Assembly (NCBI RefSeq): GCF_024655565.1
Contig: NZ_JANKOF010000004.1
Span: forward strand, 53,591 to 117,590
DNA: 64,000 nt
Origin: Nitratireductor sp. ZSWI3
GTDB taxonomy: Bacteria > Pseudomonadota > Alphaproteobacteria > Rhizobiales > Rhizobiaceae
Reading direction: 5' to 3'
Below the pieces are notes generated by a model. That model did no database searches. It saw nothing but the letters and a program-made list of their open reading frames with translations, and was not told where the DNA came from. This document shows, one piece after another, positions 51,842 to 61,072 of the stretch. The translations under genes were made by a program, and so were the position numbers. Every line of letters begins with the position of its first letter. Positions within the stretch are counted from its first letter, which is position 1.

Positions 51842-52345
51842 TCAGGCGTCGCGCCGGCAGGCCGAAAGGGGCATCGCGCTGCGGCTTGCCAGCGCATCGG
51901 CGACGTGGCCTGCAAGGGGCTCGGGAAGATCGGCAAGCGCAAACCAGCGCGGCCCCTCGGCAAAGCGCCCGCCGGGCCGCACCGGATCGCCGGACACCAC
52001 CGAGGCGCCGAAGACGATCGACAGCGAGCGCATGGTGTTCGTTCCGTCGACATGGTCGACGATGTGCAGGATGCAGTGCGGGCAGACCAGCACCTCGAGC
52101 TGCTCGTGCAGGCGGCGGATCAGCGCCAGCGCCAGCGTCTCGCCGGCCGCGACGGCGCCGCCAGGCAACTGCCATTCCGGTGACCGGCCGCTTTTTTCCG
52201 GTGCGTGCGGGCGGACCAGCAGGACGCGGCCGCGCCGGTCCGTGAGAAGCGCCCGGCAGGAAACCGGGACGCTGCAGGCGCCGGCCGGTGGCGTTTCGGC
52301 CGCCGCATCGCTTTTCCGGCCGATCCCGGCCACGTTTATCGTCAT
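51842..52345 (-). CDS. Nudix-domain protein with degenerate Nudix box
   Basis: This 167-residue protein has a Nudix fold: RVLLVRPHAPEK, WQLPGGAVAAGET, then RRLHEQLEV. The catalytic Nudix helix expects RExxEExGx, but here the glutamates are partly replaced (RRLHEQLE). Hydrolase activity is therefore doubtful, and a binding or regulatory role is possible. A CPHC pair near residue 90 could bind metal. It follows the bhc operon on the same strand by 24 bases and might be its last gene. Confidence 0.75.
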   Translation of the reverse strand: MTINVAGIGRKSDAAAETPPAGACSVPVSCRALLTDRRGRVLLVRPHAPEKSGRSPEWQLPGGAVAAGETLALALIRRLHEQLEVLVCPHCILHIVDHVDGTNTMRSLSIVFGASVVSGDPVRPGGRFAEGPRWFALADLPEPLAGHVADALASRSAMPLSACRRDA

Positions 52346-52369
52346 GCGCCGTCTCCTCCGCGAGCAGGG

Positions 52370-53335
52370 CTAAAGGGAAACCTCGTCGGCCATTCCGCGT
52401 TTGCCTGCCAGATCGGCCGCCAGCGCCGCCACCGCCAGGTCCTGCAGCCCGACGCCGGTGCCATCGAAGAGGGTGATCTCATCGTCGCGCGTGCGCCCCG
52501 GCTGCGTGCCGTTGATGACGGCGCCGATGGGCGTGATGCGGCTTTCGCCGATCAGCCCTTCCGCCACCGCGTGCTGGCATTCGCCGATGCTGACCGCCTG
52601 GGCCACCTCGTCGGTGAACAGCGTGGCGGCGGCCACCAGCGCGGCATCCACCTCCTGCTTGCCCTTGGTATCGGTGCCCATGCAGGCCAGGTGCGTTCCC
52701 GGCTTCACCTGCCGACGCGTCAGGATCGGCTCGAAGCTGGAGGTGATGGTAATGATCACGTCGGCCTCGGCGCCGAGCCGGTCGAGCGACACCGCCTCGA
52801 AGGGCAGGCCGAGCTCGGCTGCCGTCTCCGCCAGGCGCGACAGCATCTGAGGATGCAGGTTCCAGCCCACCACCTTCTCGAACCGGCGCTGCGCCGCGGC
52901 CGCCCGCATCTGAAAGGTCGACTGAAAGCCGGCGCCGATCATGCCGAGCACCTTCGCATCCTCGCGCGCCAGGTAACGGATCGACACGGCGGAGGCGGCC
53001 GCCGTGCGCATCGCCGTCAGATGGTTGCCGCCCACCATGGCGTGCGGCCGGCCGGTGTCCGGGTCGAACAGGAACACGGTCGATTGATGGTTGGTCAGGC
53101 CGCGCTTCTCGTTGCCCGGCCAGTAGCCGCCCGATTTCAATCCCAGCACACCGCCAGCCCGGTCGAAACCCGACTTGAAGCCGTACAGCGCATCCGCATG
53201 GCCGATCGCCTCGCGGATGACGGGAAAGTTGTAGGCTTCGCCCCCCGCCATCGCGGCAAACACGCCCTCGACGGCGCTGAAGGCGTTCTCGCGCGTCACC
53301 ACCTTGCGGCAGTTTTCCTCCGAAACGATCAGCAT
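52370..53335 (-). CDS. bhcD: iminosuccinate reductase (ornithine cyclodeaminase/mu-crystallin family)
   Basis: This 321-residue NAD(P)-binding protein of the OCD/mu-crystallin family has the GVLGLKSGGYWPGN and VGGNHLTAMRTAAASA blocks and the dinucleotide motif MIGAGFQS. Located after the aldolase, dehydratase and aminotransferase genes, it matches BhcD, which reduces iminosuccinate to aspartate in the beta-hydroxyaspartate cycle. I chose the ATG at 53335, with GAGG five bases upstream. Confidence 0.9.
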   Translation of the reverse strand: MLIVSEENCRKVVTRENAFSAVEGVFAAMAGGEAYNFPVIREAIGHADALYGFKSGFDRAGGVLGLKSGGYWPGNEKRGLTNHQSTVFLFDPDTGRPHAMVGGNHLTAMRTAAASAVSIRYLAREDAKVLGMIGAGFQSTFQMRAAAAQRRFEKVVGWNLHPQMLSRLAETAAELGLPFEAVSLDRLGAEADVIITITSSFEPILTRRQVKPGTHLACMGTDTKGKQEVDAALVAAATLFTDEVAQAVSIGECQHAVAEGLIGESRITPIGAVINGTQPGRTRDDEITLFDGTGVGLQDLAVAALAADLAGKRGMADEVSL

Positions 53336-53342
53336 GCCGGCC

Positions 53343-54506
53343 TCAATAGGCAAGGCCGCGCGCCGTCACCGGCCACAGGCATTCCACCTTGCCGCCGCGC
53401 ACGCCGACATACCAGTCGTGCACGTTGCAGGTCGGGTCGCAATGGCCAGGGACAAGACGCAGCTTTTCGTTGATCGCGAGCACCCCTTGCAGATCCTCGA
53501 TCACGCCATGCTCGTCGGAGCATTTCACATATTTCACGTCGTCCCGGCCGTAGATGAAGGGCAAGCCGGAATCGACCGACTGCGCCTTGAGGCCGGCGTC
53601 GCAGATCGCCTTGTCGGGCTTGGCGTGGCTCATCACGCTCGTCAGAATGAACAGCGCGTTCTCCCATTCGCCCTGGTCGATGCGGTTGCCGTCCTTGTCC
53701 TTGATGCGGCCGTAGTCGGCATCCATGAAGGCATAGGATCCGCACTGCAGCTCGTTGTAGACGCCCGAGCCGCTCTCGAAATAATAGCTGCCCGTGCCGC
53801 CGCCCGAGACCAGTTCCGGATCGAGCCCCTCCTTTTTCAGCGCCTCGACCGCCTCCTTCACCTGGGCGATTGCGATGTCGAGCTTGGCCTTGCGGTCCTC
53901 ATAGCTGTCGAGATGCTGCATCGCGCCCTGATAGGCCTGGATGCCCGTGAACTTCAGGTTGGGCGCGGCATCGATCGCCCTGGCGATCTCCACCACCGCC
54001 TCGCTCGTCGTGACGCCGCACCGTCCGGCGCCGCAGTCGATCTCGACGAAGCATTCGAGGGCCGTCCCCTGCTTCTGCGCCGCCGCCGACAATTCGGCGA
54101 CGTTGTCGACGTCGTCGACGCAGACGATGATGCGGGAGCCGTAATTCGGCAGGCGGGCGAGCCGGTCGATCTTGGCCGGATCGCGCACCTGGTTCGACAC
54201 CAGGATGTCCTTGATGCCGCCGCGGGCGAAGGCCTCAGCCTCGGACACCTTCTGGCAGCAGACGCCGACGGCGCCGCCGAGCTTCTCCTGCAGCCTGGCC
54301 ACGTCCACCGATTTGTGCATCTTGCCATGCACGCGGTGGCGCATGCCATGCGCCCTGGCATAGTCACCCATCTTGCGGATGTTGCGCTCCAGCGCGTCGA
54401 GGTCGAGGATCAGGCACGGTGTCTGGATGTCCTTCTCGTCCATGCCGACCGCTGCCGGGATGTCGTAACCGACCTCGTGGCCGGCGATGGTCTCGTGCTT
54501 GGTCAT
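53343..54506 (-). CDS. bhcC: erythro-beta-hydroxyaspartate aldolase (D-threonine aldolase-like)
   Basis: This is a 387-residue PLP enzyme of the alanine-racemase-fold D-threonine aldolase/DSD family. The PLP lysine is Lys62 in RVHGKMHKS, and the metal-binding His/Asp pair lies in PGHCDPTCN. In the beta-hydroxyaspartate cycle it condenses glyoxylate with glycine to give (2R,3S)-beta-hydroxyaspartate. It stands third in the bhcABCD order, 7 bases from bhcD. Confidence 0.92.
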   Translation of the reverse strand: MTKHETIAGHEVGYDIPAAVGMDEKDIQTPCLILDLDALERNIRKMGDYARAHGMRHRVHGKMHKSVDVARLQEKLGGAVGVCCQKVSEAEAFARGGIKDILVSNQVRDPAKIDRLARLPNYGSRIIVCVDDVDNVAELSAAAQKQGTALECFVEIDCGAGRCGVTTSEAVVEIARAIDAAPNLKFTGIQAYQGAMQHLDSYEDRKAKLDIAIAQVKEAVEALKKEGLDPELVSGGGTGSYYFESGSGVYNELQCGSYAFMDADYGRIKDKDGNRIDQGEWENALFILTSVMSHAKPDKAICDAGLKAQSVDSGLPFIYGRDDVKYVKCSDEHGVIEDLQGVLAINEKLRLVPGHCDPTCNVHDWYVGVRGGKVECLWPVTARGLAY

Positions 54507-54515
54507 TTGTATCTC

Positions 54516-55469
54516 CTATGCTTCGGCCCAGGGCAGCCTGCCCAGGTCGACATTGCCGCCGGTGATGACGACGCCGACACGCTTGCCGGCGAACAGCTCG
54601 CGATTCTTCAGGATGGTCGCCAGGGGCACGGCGCTCGACGGTTCCATGACGATCTTCATGCGCTCCCAGATGAGCCGCATCGCCGCGACGATCTCCTCCT
54701 CGGTGGCGGTCAGGATGTCATCCACATGCCTCGATACGAAGTGCCAGGTCAGTTCCTTGAGCGGCACCTTCAGCCCGTCGGCCACCGTCACCGGCGCATC
54801 GTCGGCGATGATGTGTCCGGCCTTGAAGGAACGGTAGGCATCGTCGGCATTCTTCGGCTCGGCCGCATAGACCCTGGTCCGAGGCGCGATGGTCGACAGC
54901 GTCAAGCAGCAACCCGAAACCATGCCGCCGCCGCCGATCGGCGCCACCACGGCATCGATCTCGCCGAGATCTTCGATGATCTCCTTGGAGCAGGTCGCCT
55001 GGCCGGCGATGACGCGCGGATCGTTGTAGGGATGCACGAACTCGGCACCGGTCTCGGCCACCACCTCGGCAAACACCGCCTCGCGCGAGGAGGTGCTGGG
55101 CTCGCATTCGACGATCCGGCCGCCATAGCCGCGCACCGCCGCCTTCTTCGGCTCCGGCGCCGTTCTCGGCATCACCACGGTCACCGGAATGCCGCGCTTG
55201 CCGGCGGCATAGGCGAGCGACAGGGCGTGGTTGCCCGAGGAATGGGTGGCAACGCCCACGGATGCCATCTCCTCGTCCAGTCCGAACACGGCGTTCGATG
55301 CCCCGCGCGCCTTGAAGGCGCCAGCCTTCTGGAAGTTCTCGCATTTGAAGAAGAGCTCGGCGCCGGCAAGGCCGTTGATGTAGCTGCTGGCGAGGATCGG
55401 CGTGCGGTGGATGTGCGGACGGATGCGCTCATGCGCCGCCTCGACATCGGCATAGGTGGGTATGTCCAT
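54516..55469 (-). CDS. bhcB: beta-hydroxyaspartate dehydratase (threonine dehydratase-like)
   Basis: This 317-residue fold-type II PLP enzyme has the PLP lysine in NFQKAGAFKARGASNAV (about residue 54), the SSGNHALSLA block and the phosphate-binding loop IGGGGMVSG. It resembles serine racemase and threonine dehydratase. In this operon it would dehydrate beta-hydroxyaspartate to iminosuccinate. The ATG at 55469 has AAGGAG upstream. It lies 11 bases after bhcA. Confidence 0.93.
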   Translation of the reverse strand: MDIPTYADVEAAHERIRPHIHRTPILASSYINGLAGAELFFKCENFQKAGAFKARGASNAVFGLDEEMASVGVATHSSGNHALSLAYAAGKRGIPVTVVMPRTAPEPKKAAVRGYGGRIVECEPSTSSREAVFAEVVAETGAEFVHPYNDPRVIAGQATCSKEIIEDLGEIDAVVAPIGGGGMVSGCCLTLSTIAPRTRVYAAEPKNADDAYRSFKAGHIIADDAPVTVADGLKVPLKELTWHFVSRHVDDILTATEEEIVAAMRLIWERMKIVMEPSSAVPLATILKNRELFAGKRVGVVITGGNVDLGRLPWAEA

Positions 55470-55480
55470 TTCGCTCTCCT

Positions 55481-56683
55481 TCAAGCCGCGGCGCGCGACG
55501 CTGCCGTCTTCTCGCGGCCGGCACTCGCACGATAATACTCCTGCGCGGCGGCGACACCCGAACCGAGCGCGACCGGCAAGCCGAGATCCGCCATGACCAT
55601 TTCCGCCGTGGCGATGCCCGATAGCGCCATGACGTCGGTCATTGAGCCCAGATGGCCGATGCGGAACAGCTTGCCGGCCACCTCGCCCAGCCCGACACCG
55701 AAGGCCACGCCGTATTTCTCGGCGGCATGGGTGACGATGCGGGTGGCGTCGAAACCGTCCGGCACGAGGACGGCACTGACCGTATCGGAATAAAGAGCGG
55801 GCCTCTTGGCGCACAGATGCAGGCCCCAGGCCGCGACCGCCTTGCGCACCCCTTCGGCAATGCGCCGATGGCGATCGAAGACGCGCGGCAGCCCCTCTGC
55901 CTCCAGCATGCCGATGGAAACGCTCAGGCCGCGGATCAGATTGACTGGCGGCGTGTAGGGGAAACCGCCCGTCGCCCTGGTCTTCAACATGTCGCGGAAG
56001 TCGAAGAAGCAGCGCGGGCACTTCGCCGACGCGACCGCGTCCAGCGCCCTCGGGCTGATGCCGAGGATGGCGAGGCCGGCCGGCAGCATGAAGCCCTTCT
56101 GCGAGCCGGTGATGGCGATGTCGACGCCCCATTCGTCCATGCGGAAATCCATGGAGGCGATCGAGCTCACCCCGTCGACGTAGAGCAGCGCCGGGTGACG
56201 CGCCGCGTCGAGCGCCCGGCGCACGCTGGCGATGTCGCTGACGACGCCCGTCGCCGTCTCGTTGTGACAGACGAGCACCGCCTTGATCGTGTGCCGCGTG
56301 TCGGCCTTCAAGGCCTGCTCGAACGCGTCTGCCGGCGCGCCCTCGCCCCAGGGCGTCTCGATCACCTCCACGTCCAGACCGTGCCGGCGGCAAAGGTCGA
56401 TCCAGCGATGCGAGAACATGCCGTAGCGCGCCGCGAGCACCTTGTCGCCGGGCGACAGCGTGTTGGTGACGGCCGCTTCCCATGCGCCCGTGCCGGTCGC
56501 AGGGAACAGGATCACCTCCGCCTCCTTCGACTGCAGGATGCGCCGCACGCCGTCCAGCGCCGGCTTGTACATCTCAGCGAAGGCCGGCGAGCGGTGGTCG
56601 ATCGAGGGATAGTCCACCGCCCGGCGAAGCTCTTCGGGGATGTTGGTGGGGCCCGGGATGAAGATCGGGTTCTGTGTCGACAT
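55481..56683 (-). CDS. bhcA: aspartate-glyoxylate aminotransferase
   Basis: This 400-residue class V PLP aminotransferase is related to serine/alanine-glyoxylate aminotransferases: FIPGPTNIP at the N-terminus, ATGTGAWEAAV, and the PLP lysine Lys196 in TGSQKGFMLPAGL. In the cycle it transfers the amino group of aspartate to glyoxylate, yielding oxaloacetate and glycine. It is the first gene of the operon and divergent from the IclR regulator. Confidence 0.93.
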   Translation of the reverse strand: MSTQNPIFIPGPTNIPEELRRAVDYPSIDHRSPAFAEMYKPALDGVRRILQSKEAEVILFPATGTGAWEAAVTNTLSPGDKVLAARYGMFSHRWIDLCRRHGLDVEVIETPWGEGAPADAFEQALKADTRHTIKAVLVCHNETATGVVSDIASVRRALDAARHPALLYVDGVSSIASMDFRMDEWGVDIAITGSQKGFMLPAGLAILGISPRALDAVASAKCPRCFFDFRDMLKTRATGGFPYTPPVNLIRGLSVSIGMLEAEGLPRVFDRHRRIAEGVRKAVAAWGLHLCAKRPALYSDTVSAVLVPDGFDATRIVTHAAEKYGVAFGVGLGEVAGKLFRIGHLGSMTDVMALSGIATAEMVMADLGLPVALGSGVAAAQEYYRASAGREKTAASRAAA

Positions 56684-56821
56684 CGGTCTGCCTCCGAAAC
56701 TGGCCGCATTGCGGTTTCGGGATCAGATTAAAGCTCTACCCATCGCGCGAGCAATTTTTTTGAAAAATATTTTTATTTCCTAATGGACGCGCCTACACGT
56801 TTGTTTTTATATGATTTTGTT

Positions 56822-56842
56822 ATTTTGCGTCAGATGCAAAAT
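56822..56842. promoter_or_regulatory. candidate BhcR operator
   Basis: A perfect inverted repeat ATTTTGC-N7-GCAAAAT lies in the AT-rich gap between bhcA and bhcR, 38 bases before the bhcR ATG. The symmetry and spacing fit an IclR-family dimer site; the assignment to BhcR is inferred from position. Confidence 0.6.
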
Positions 56843-56880
56843 TTTTCTGGAATCGAGAAGAGCCGCAATCGGAGGACAGG

Positions 56881-57705
56881 ATGGCACAGCAGATCGGCCG
56901 CGCGCGCGGCAGGCCCCGCTCCTTTCACGACACCGCGCAGAACACGCTTATCCAGTCGCTCGACCGGGCGATGGACGTGCTGAAGGTGGTGGCGCGCGGC
57001 GGCGGGCTGTCGCTGACCGAAATCGCCGAGGCGTCCGGCCAGTCGGCGTCCACGGCCTACCGCATCCTGATCACGCTCGAAAAGCACCGCATCGTGCAAT
57101 TCGACGAGGCGGCGCAGCTCTGGCATGTCGGCATCGAGGCGTTCCGCATCGGCAGCCATTTCCTCGGCCGCACCAGCATCGTCGAGCAGAGCCGGCCGGT
57201 CATGCAACGCATCATGGCCGAGACGGGAGAGACCGCCAATCTGGCGATCATCGACCGCGGCGAGGTGATCTTCGTCAGCCAGGTCGAGACGCACGAGCCG
57301 ATCCGCGCCTTCTTCCGGCCCGGCACACGTGGCCCCGTGCATGCCTCCGGCATCGGCAAGGCGCTCCTTGCCTATCTGCCGAGGGCGCAGGCCGAAAACG
57401 TTCTGAAGAAGCGGTCGCTGGATGCGTTCACGGACAAGACCATCGTCTCGCGCGAGGCGCTTTCGGCCGAACTGGAGACGATCCGCGCGCGGGGCTTCGC
57501 CATCGACGACGAGGAGCGCACGCAGGGCATGCGCTGCATCGCCGCGCCGATCTTCAACCAGTTCGGCGAGGCGGTGGCCGGCGTTTCGCTGTCCGGCCCG
57601 GCCTTTCGCGTCACGCCGGGGCGCGACGACGAGCACGGTTCGGTGGTGCGCAAAGCCGCCGAGGACATTACCCGTGCCATCGGCGGCATCCCCCCGCGGG
57701 GGTGA
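56881..57705 (+). CDS. bhcR: IclR-family regulator of the beta-hydroxyaspartate cycle
   Basis: This 274-residue IclR protein has a winged helix-turn-helix at about residues 20-80 (LSLTEIAEASGQSASTAYRIL) and an effector-binding GAF-like domain at about 95-270 (RTHAPIR-like HEPIRAFFRPGTRGPVHASGIGKA). In Paracoccus the divergent BhcR protein senses glyoxylate and controls bhcABCD; the same arrangement is seen here. A GAGGACAGG site precedes the ATG. Confidence 0.92.
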   Translation: MAQQIGRARGRPRSFHDTAQNTLIQSLDRAMDVLKVVARGGGLSLTEIAEASGQSASTAYRILITLEKHRIVQFDEAAQLWHVGIEAFRIGSHFLGRTSIVEQSRPVMQRIMAETGETANLAIIDRGEVIFVSQVETHEPIRAFFRPGTRGPVHASGIGKALLAYLPRAQAENVLKKRSLDAFTDKTIVSREALSAELETIRARGFAIDDEERTQGMRCIAAPIFNQFGEAVAGVSLSGPAFRVTPGRDDEHGSVVRKAAEDITRAIGGIPPRG

Positions 57706-57747
57706 AGGGAATGCCGGCCGCGAAGGAAACCGCGGCCGGAAGAGACG

Positions 57748-59040
57748 CTATTCGGCGAAGAAGGCGAAGCGCAGGACGAACAGCGCCGCCACGATCCAGG
57801 TCGCCGGGTGCACGTCGCGCGGACGGCCGGCGAGCGTCTTCAGGAGCGCGTAGCTGACGAAGCCGAAGGCAAGGCCGTTGGCGATCGAATAGGTGAAGGG
57901 CATCATCAGCGCCGTCAGCGCCGCCGGCACCGATTCGGTCATCTCCTCCCAATCGATCTCCGTCAACTCCCGCATCATCAGCGATGCCACGTAAAGCAGC
58001 GCAGGCGCGGTGGCGTAGACCGGCACGGAACCGGCCAGCGGTGAAAACATCAGCGCCGCGATGAACAGCGCGGCGATGACCAGCGCCGTCAGCCCCGTGC
58101 GCCCGCCCGCCTGCACGCCGGAGGCGCTTTCCACATAGGCGGTGGTGCTGCTGGTGCCGAGCAGGGAGCCGGCGACGATCGCCGTCGAATCGGCCATCAG
58201 CGCCCGGCCCAGCCGGTTCGGCTTGCCCGGCGGCATCAGCCCCGCGCGCTTGGCGACGCCGATCAGCGTTCCGGTGGCATCGAACACCTCGACCAGCACG
58301 AAGACCAGGATCACGTGCAGAAGACCGGCATGCATGGCGCCCCAGATGTCGAGCTGCAGGAAGGTCGGCAGGATGCTGGGCGGCGCCGAGACGACGCCCT
58401 GGAATTCGTTGATGCCGAGCAGCATCGACAGCACCGTCACCACCAGGATGCCGATCAGGATCGCTCCCCGCACCTTGTGGGCATCGAGCGCGGCAATCAG
58501 GAAGAAGCCGAGGATGGCGAGCAGCGGTCCTGTCTGCGAGAGATCGCCGAGCGTCACGAAGGTTGCCTCCGAGGCGACGACGATGCCGGCCCCCTTCAAC
58601 GCGATGATCGCCAGGAACATGCCGATGCCGGCCACGATGGCGCAGCGCATGGAATGCGGGATGCCCTCCACCAGCCAGCGGCGGATGCCGGTCACCGTCA
58701 GGATCAGGAAGATGACGCCGGAAATGAAGACGGCGCCGAGGGCTTGCTGCCAGGTGAAGCCCATGCCGCCCACAACCGTGAAAGCAAAGAAGGCGTTGAG
58801 GCCCATGCCGGGCGCCATGCCGATCGGCCACTTGGCCAGCAGCGCCATGATGAGCGTGCCGAGCGCCGCCGCAAGGCAGGTCGCGACGAACACCGCCCCC
58901 CTGTCCATGCCCGTCGTCGACAGGATCGCCGGGTTGACGAAGATGATGTAGGACATCGTCAGGAACGTCGTGACGCCCGCGACCACCTCTGTCCTGACCG
59001 ACGTGCCATGCGCGTCGAGCTCGAAAAACGTCTTGATCAT
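57748..59040 (-). CDS. AzgA-like adenine/hypoxanthine/guanine permease
   Basis: This 430-residue NCS2 inner-membrane transporter has about 12-14 helices. It starts MIKTFFELDAHGTSVRTEVVAG, as in the AzgA/PbuG group. The substrate-site segments are FFAFTVVGGMG and VFDATGTLIG, and SSTTAYVESASGVQAGGRTG is the family signature. It imports purine bases by proton symport. The ATG at 59040 is preceded by GGAGG. The adenine deaminase gene 196 bases upstream on the same strand supports adenine as a substrate. Confidence 0.92.
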   Translation of the reverse strand: MIKTFFELDAHGTSVRTEVVAGVTTFLTMSYIIFVNPAILSTTGMDRGAVFVATCLAAALGTLIMALLAKWPIGMAPGMGLNAFFAFTVVGGMGFTWQQALGAVFISGVIFLILTVTGIRRWLVEGIPHSMRCAIVAGIGMFLAIIALKGAGIVVASEATFVTLGDLSQTGPLLAILGFFLIAALDAHKVRGAILIGILVVTVLSMLLGINEFQGVVSAPPSILPTFLQLDIWGAMHAGLLHVILVFVLVEVFDATGTLIGVAKRAGLMPPGKPNRLGRALMADSTAIVAGSLLGTSSTTAYVESASGVQAGGRTGLTALVIAALFIAALMFSPLAGSVPVYATAPALLYVASLMMRELTEIDWEEMTESVPAALTALMMPFTYSIANGLAFGFVSYALLKTLAGRPRDVHPATWIVAALFVLRFAFFAE

Positions 59041-59236
59041 ATATCCTCCGATCTCCGCTCGCGGCAACCAAAGCGCGAACGTCATGATCCGCTCAACCTC
59101 CTTGAGCGCGACGCACGAGGCTAGACGTCCAGCGCGCGTCCGCAAGCAGGCAGCGTGGAAAGCAGTTTCAAGAAATTATTGATGGGTGACGGCCGCCGAC
59201 CGGACTACGATCCGGCGGAACAAATCCACCAGAATT

Positions 59237-60937
59237 TCACGAAACCACCTCAAAGCGGTCGACGTCGACCATGCCGTGATCGGTGATCTTGAGGTGCGGG
59301 ATCACCGGCAGGGCCAGGAAGGCGAGCTGCAGGAAGGGCTCTTCCAGCGTCACGCCCAGCCCTCTGGCTGCGGCGCGCAGGGCCACCAGGTCCGCCTGCA
59401 CCGCCTCGAACGGCTTCAGGCTCATCAGGCCGGCGATCGGCAGGGCGAGTTCGGCCGCAACGTTGCCGCCGCGCGTGACGACGAAGCCGCCCTCGATCTC
59501 CTTCAGCCGGTTGGCCGCCAGCGCCATGTCGTCGTAATCGACGCCGACCACCGCGATGTTGTGGTGGTCGTGACAGACGGTCGAGGCGATGGCCCCCGCC
59601 TTCAGGCCGAAGCCGCGCACGAAGCCCGTGGCGATGTTGCCGTTCCTGCCGTGCCGCTCGATGACCGCGATCTTGACGAGATCGCGCGCCGTGTCGGGGC
59701 GCTTGTCGCCGTCGACGGGCGCGATCTCTTCCGTCAGATGCTCGGTGATGATCTTGCCGGGAAGGATGCCGATCACCGGCGTCTCGGAGCGGTTGCCCGC
59801 CGTGCGGAACGAGCCGGCGGTGATCCGCGGCGGCTTGACGGAGCCGCGCGCCACCGGCGGGATCGTCCCGCGCGCCGCAAACGCTTCGTCCGTCAGGCGT
59901 CGGCCGGCGCAGAAAACCATCTCGGCGCGGCACCCGGCGAGATCCGGAAGCACCACTATGTCGGCGCGCTTGCCGGGAGCGATCTGCCCGCGGTCCTTCA
60001 GCCCGAAGGCCTCCGCCGCCGAAAGGCTCGCCGCGCGGTAGACGGCGAGCGGCTCGGCGCCCAGCGCGATCGCCGTGCGGATCATGTAGTCGAGATGGCC
60101 GTGCTCGGCGATGTCGAGCGGATTGCGATCGTCGGTGCACAGGGCGATGTAGGGCGAGTTGCGCTCGGTGATCAGCGGGTGCAGCGCATGCAGATCCTTC
60201 GACACCGAGCCCTCGCGGATCAGGATGCGCATGCCCTTCTGCAGCTTTTCCAGCGCCTCCTCGGCGCTCGTCGCCTCGTGCTCGGTGCGGATGCCGGCCG
60301 CCAGATAGGCATTGAGGTCGAGCCCGCGGACCAGCGGCGCATGTCCGTCGACGTGCCCGCCGCGAAAGGCCTCGAGCTTCGCCATGGCGCCGGGGTCCTT
60401 ATGGATGACGCCAGGGTAGTTCATGAACTCGGCAAGCCCGATCACGGCCGGATGGTCCCGGTATGCCATGAGGTCCGCCGCTTCCAGCCGGGCACCGGCG
60501 GTCTCCATAGTCGTGGAGGGCACGCAGGAGGAAAGCTGGACCTTGAGGTCCATCAGCGTGTGGGCGCTCGCATCAAGGAAATAGCGGATGCCATCGATGC
60601 CGGCCACGTTGGCGATCTCGTGGGGATCGCAGATCGCCGTCGTCACCCCGCGCGGCGCCACGCAGCGGTCGAACTCGAACGGCGTGACGAGCGAGCTTTC
60701 GATGTGCAGATGCGTGTCGATGAAGCCCGGCACGAGGATTTTGCCCGACAGGTCGATCACCTCGCGCCCCTTATAGGAAGCGCAGATGCCGACGATCATG
60801 CTGCCGCAGATGGCGACATCCCCCTCCAGCAGACCGCCGGTGACGAGATCGAGCACGCGCCCGCCCTTCAGCACCAGGTCGGCGGGCGTGCGGCCGTGAG
60901 CCTGGTCGATCATGTCGGAAAGGGGTGGCAGGGTCAT
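59237..60937 (-). CDS. ade: adenine deaminase
   Basis: This 566-residue amidohydrolase-superfamily enzyme converts adenine to hypoxanthine and ammonia. The metal ligands are in [13 protein letters not shown] (HxH), the [11 protein letters not shown] block and [10 protein letters not shown], with [10 protein letters not shown] near the active site. The C-terminal region has [12 protein letters not shown], typical of Ade. I preferred the ATG at 60937 (GGAG at 6 bases) over 60949 and 61000. It pairs with the purine permease gene downstream. Confidence 0.94.
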   Translation of the reverse strand: MTLPPLSDMIDQAHGRTPADLVLKGGRVLDLVTGGLLEGDVAICGSMIVGICASYKGREVIDLSGKILVPGFIDTHLHIESSLVTPFEFDRCVAPRGVTTAICDPHEIANVAGIDGIRYFLDASAHTLMDLKVQLSSCVPSTTMETAGARLEAADLMAYRDHPAVIGLAEFMNYPGVIHKDPGAMAKLEAFRGGHVDGHAPLVRGLDLNAYLAAGIRTEHEATSAEEALEKLQKGMRILIREGSVSKDLHALHPLITERNSPYIALCTDDRNPLDIAEHGHLDYMIRTAIALGAEPLAVYRAASLSAAEAFGLKDRGQIAPGKRADIVVLPDLAGCRAEMVFCAGRRLTDEAFAARGTIPPVARGSVKPPRITAGSFRTAGNRSETPVIGILPGKIITEHLTEEIAPVDGDKRPDTARDLVKIAVIERHGRNGNIATGFVRGFGLKAGAIASTVCHDHHNIAVVGVDYDDMALAANRLKEIEGGFVVTRGGNVAAELALPIAGLMSLKPFEAVQADLVALRAAARGLGVTLEEPFLQLAFLALPVIPHLKITDHGMVDVDRFEVVS

Positions 60938-61072
60938 CTCGGTCTCCATCGCTTCACGGTCTGGCTGCGGCACCGCCGAAGCACCCGTGACAGATAGCAT
61001 ACCGAGATGCGCGGACGGATAGGCGAAAGCGGCAAAGACTGCCGCCGCCCTCCCCGGCCAGGCGGCCGGACG

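Noticed and set aside
53304..55535. 743-residue plus-strand open frame over bhcC and bhcB
   Set aside because: Antisense shadow of two clear PLP-enzyme genes, with biased composition.
59041..59236. Hairpin-like CCGCCG...CGGCGG between ade and the purine permease gene
   Set aside because: The stem is short with alternative pairings and no T tract, so not convincing as a terminator or riboswitch.
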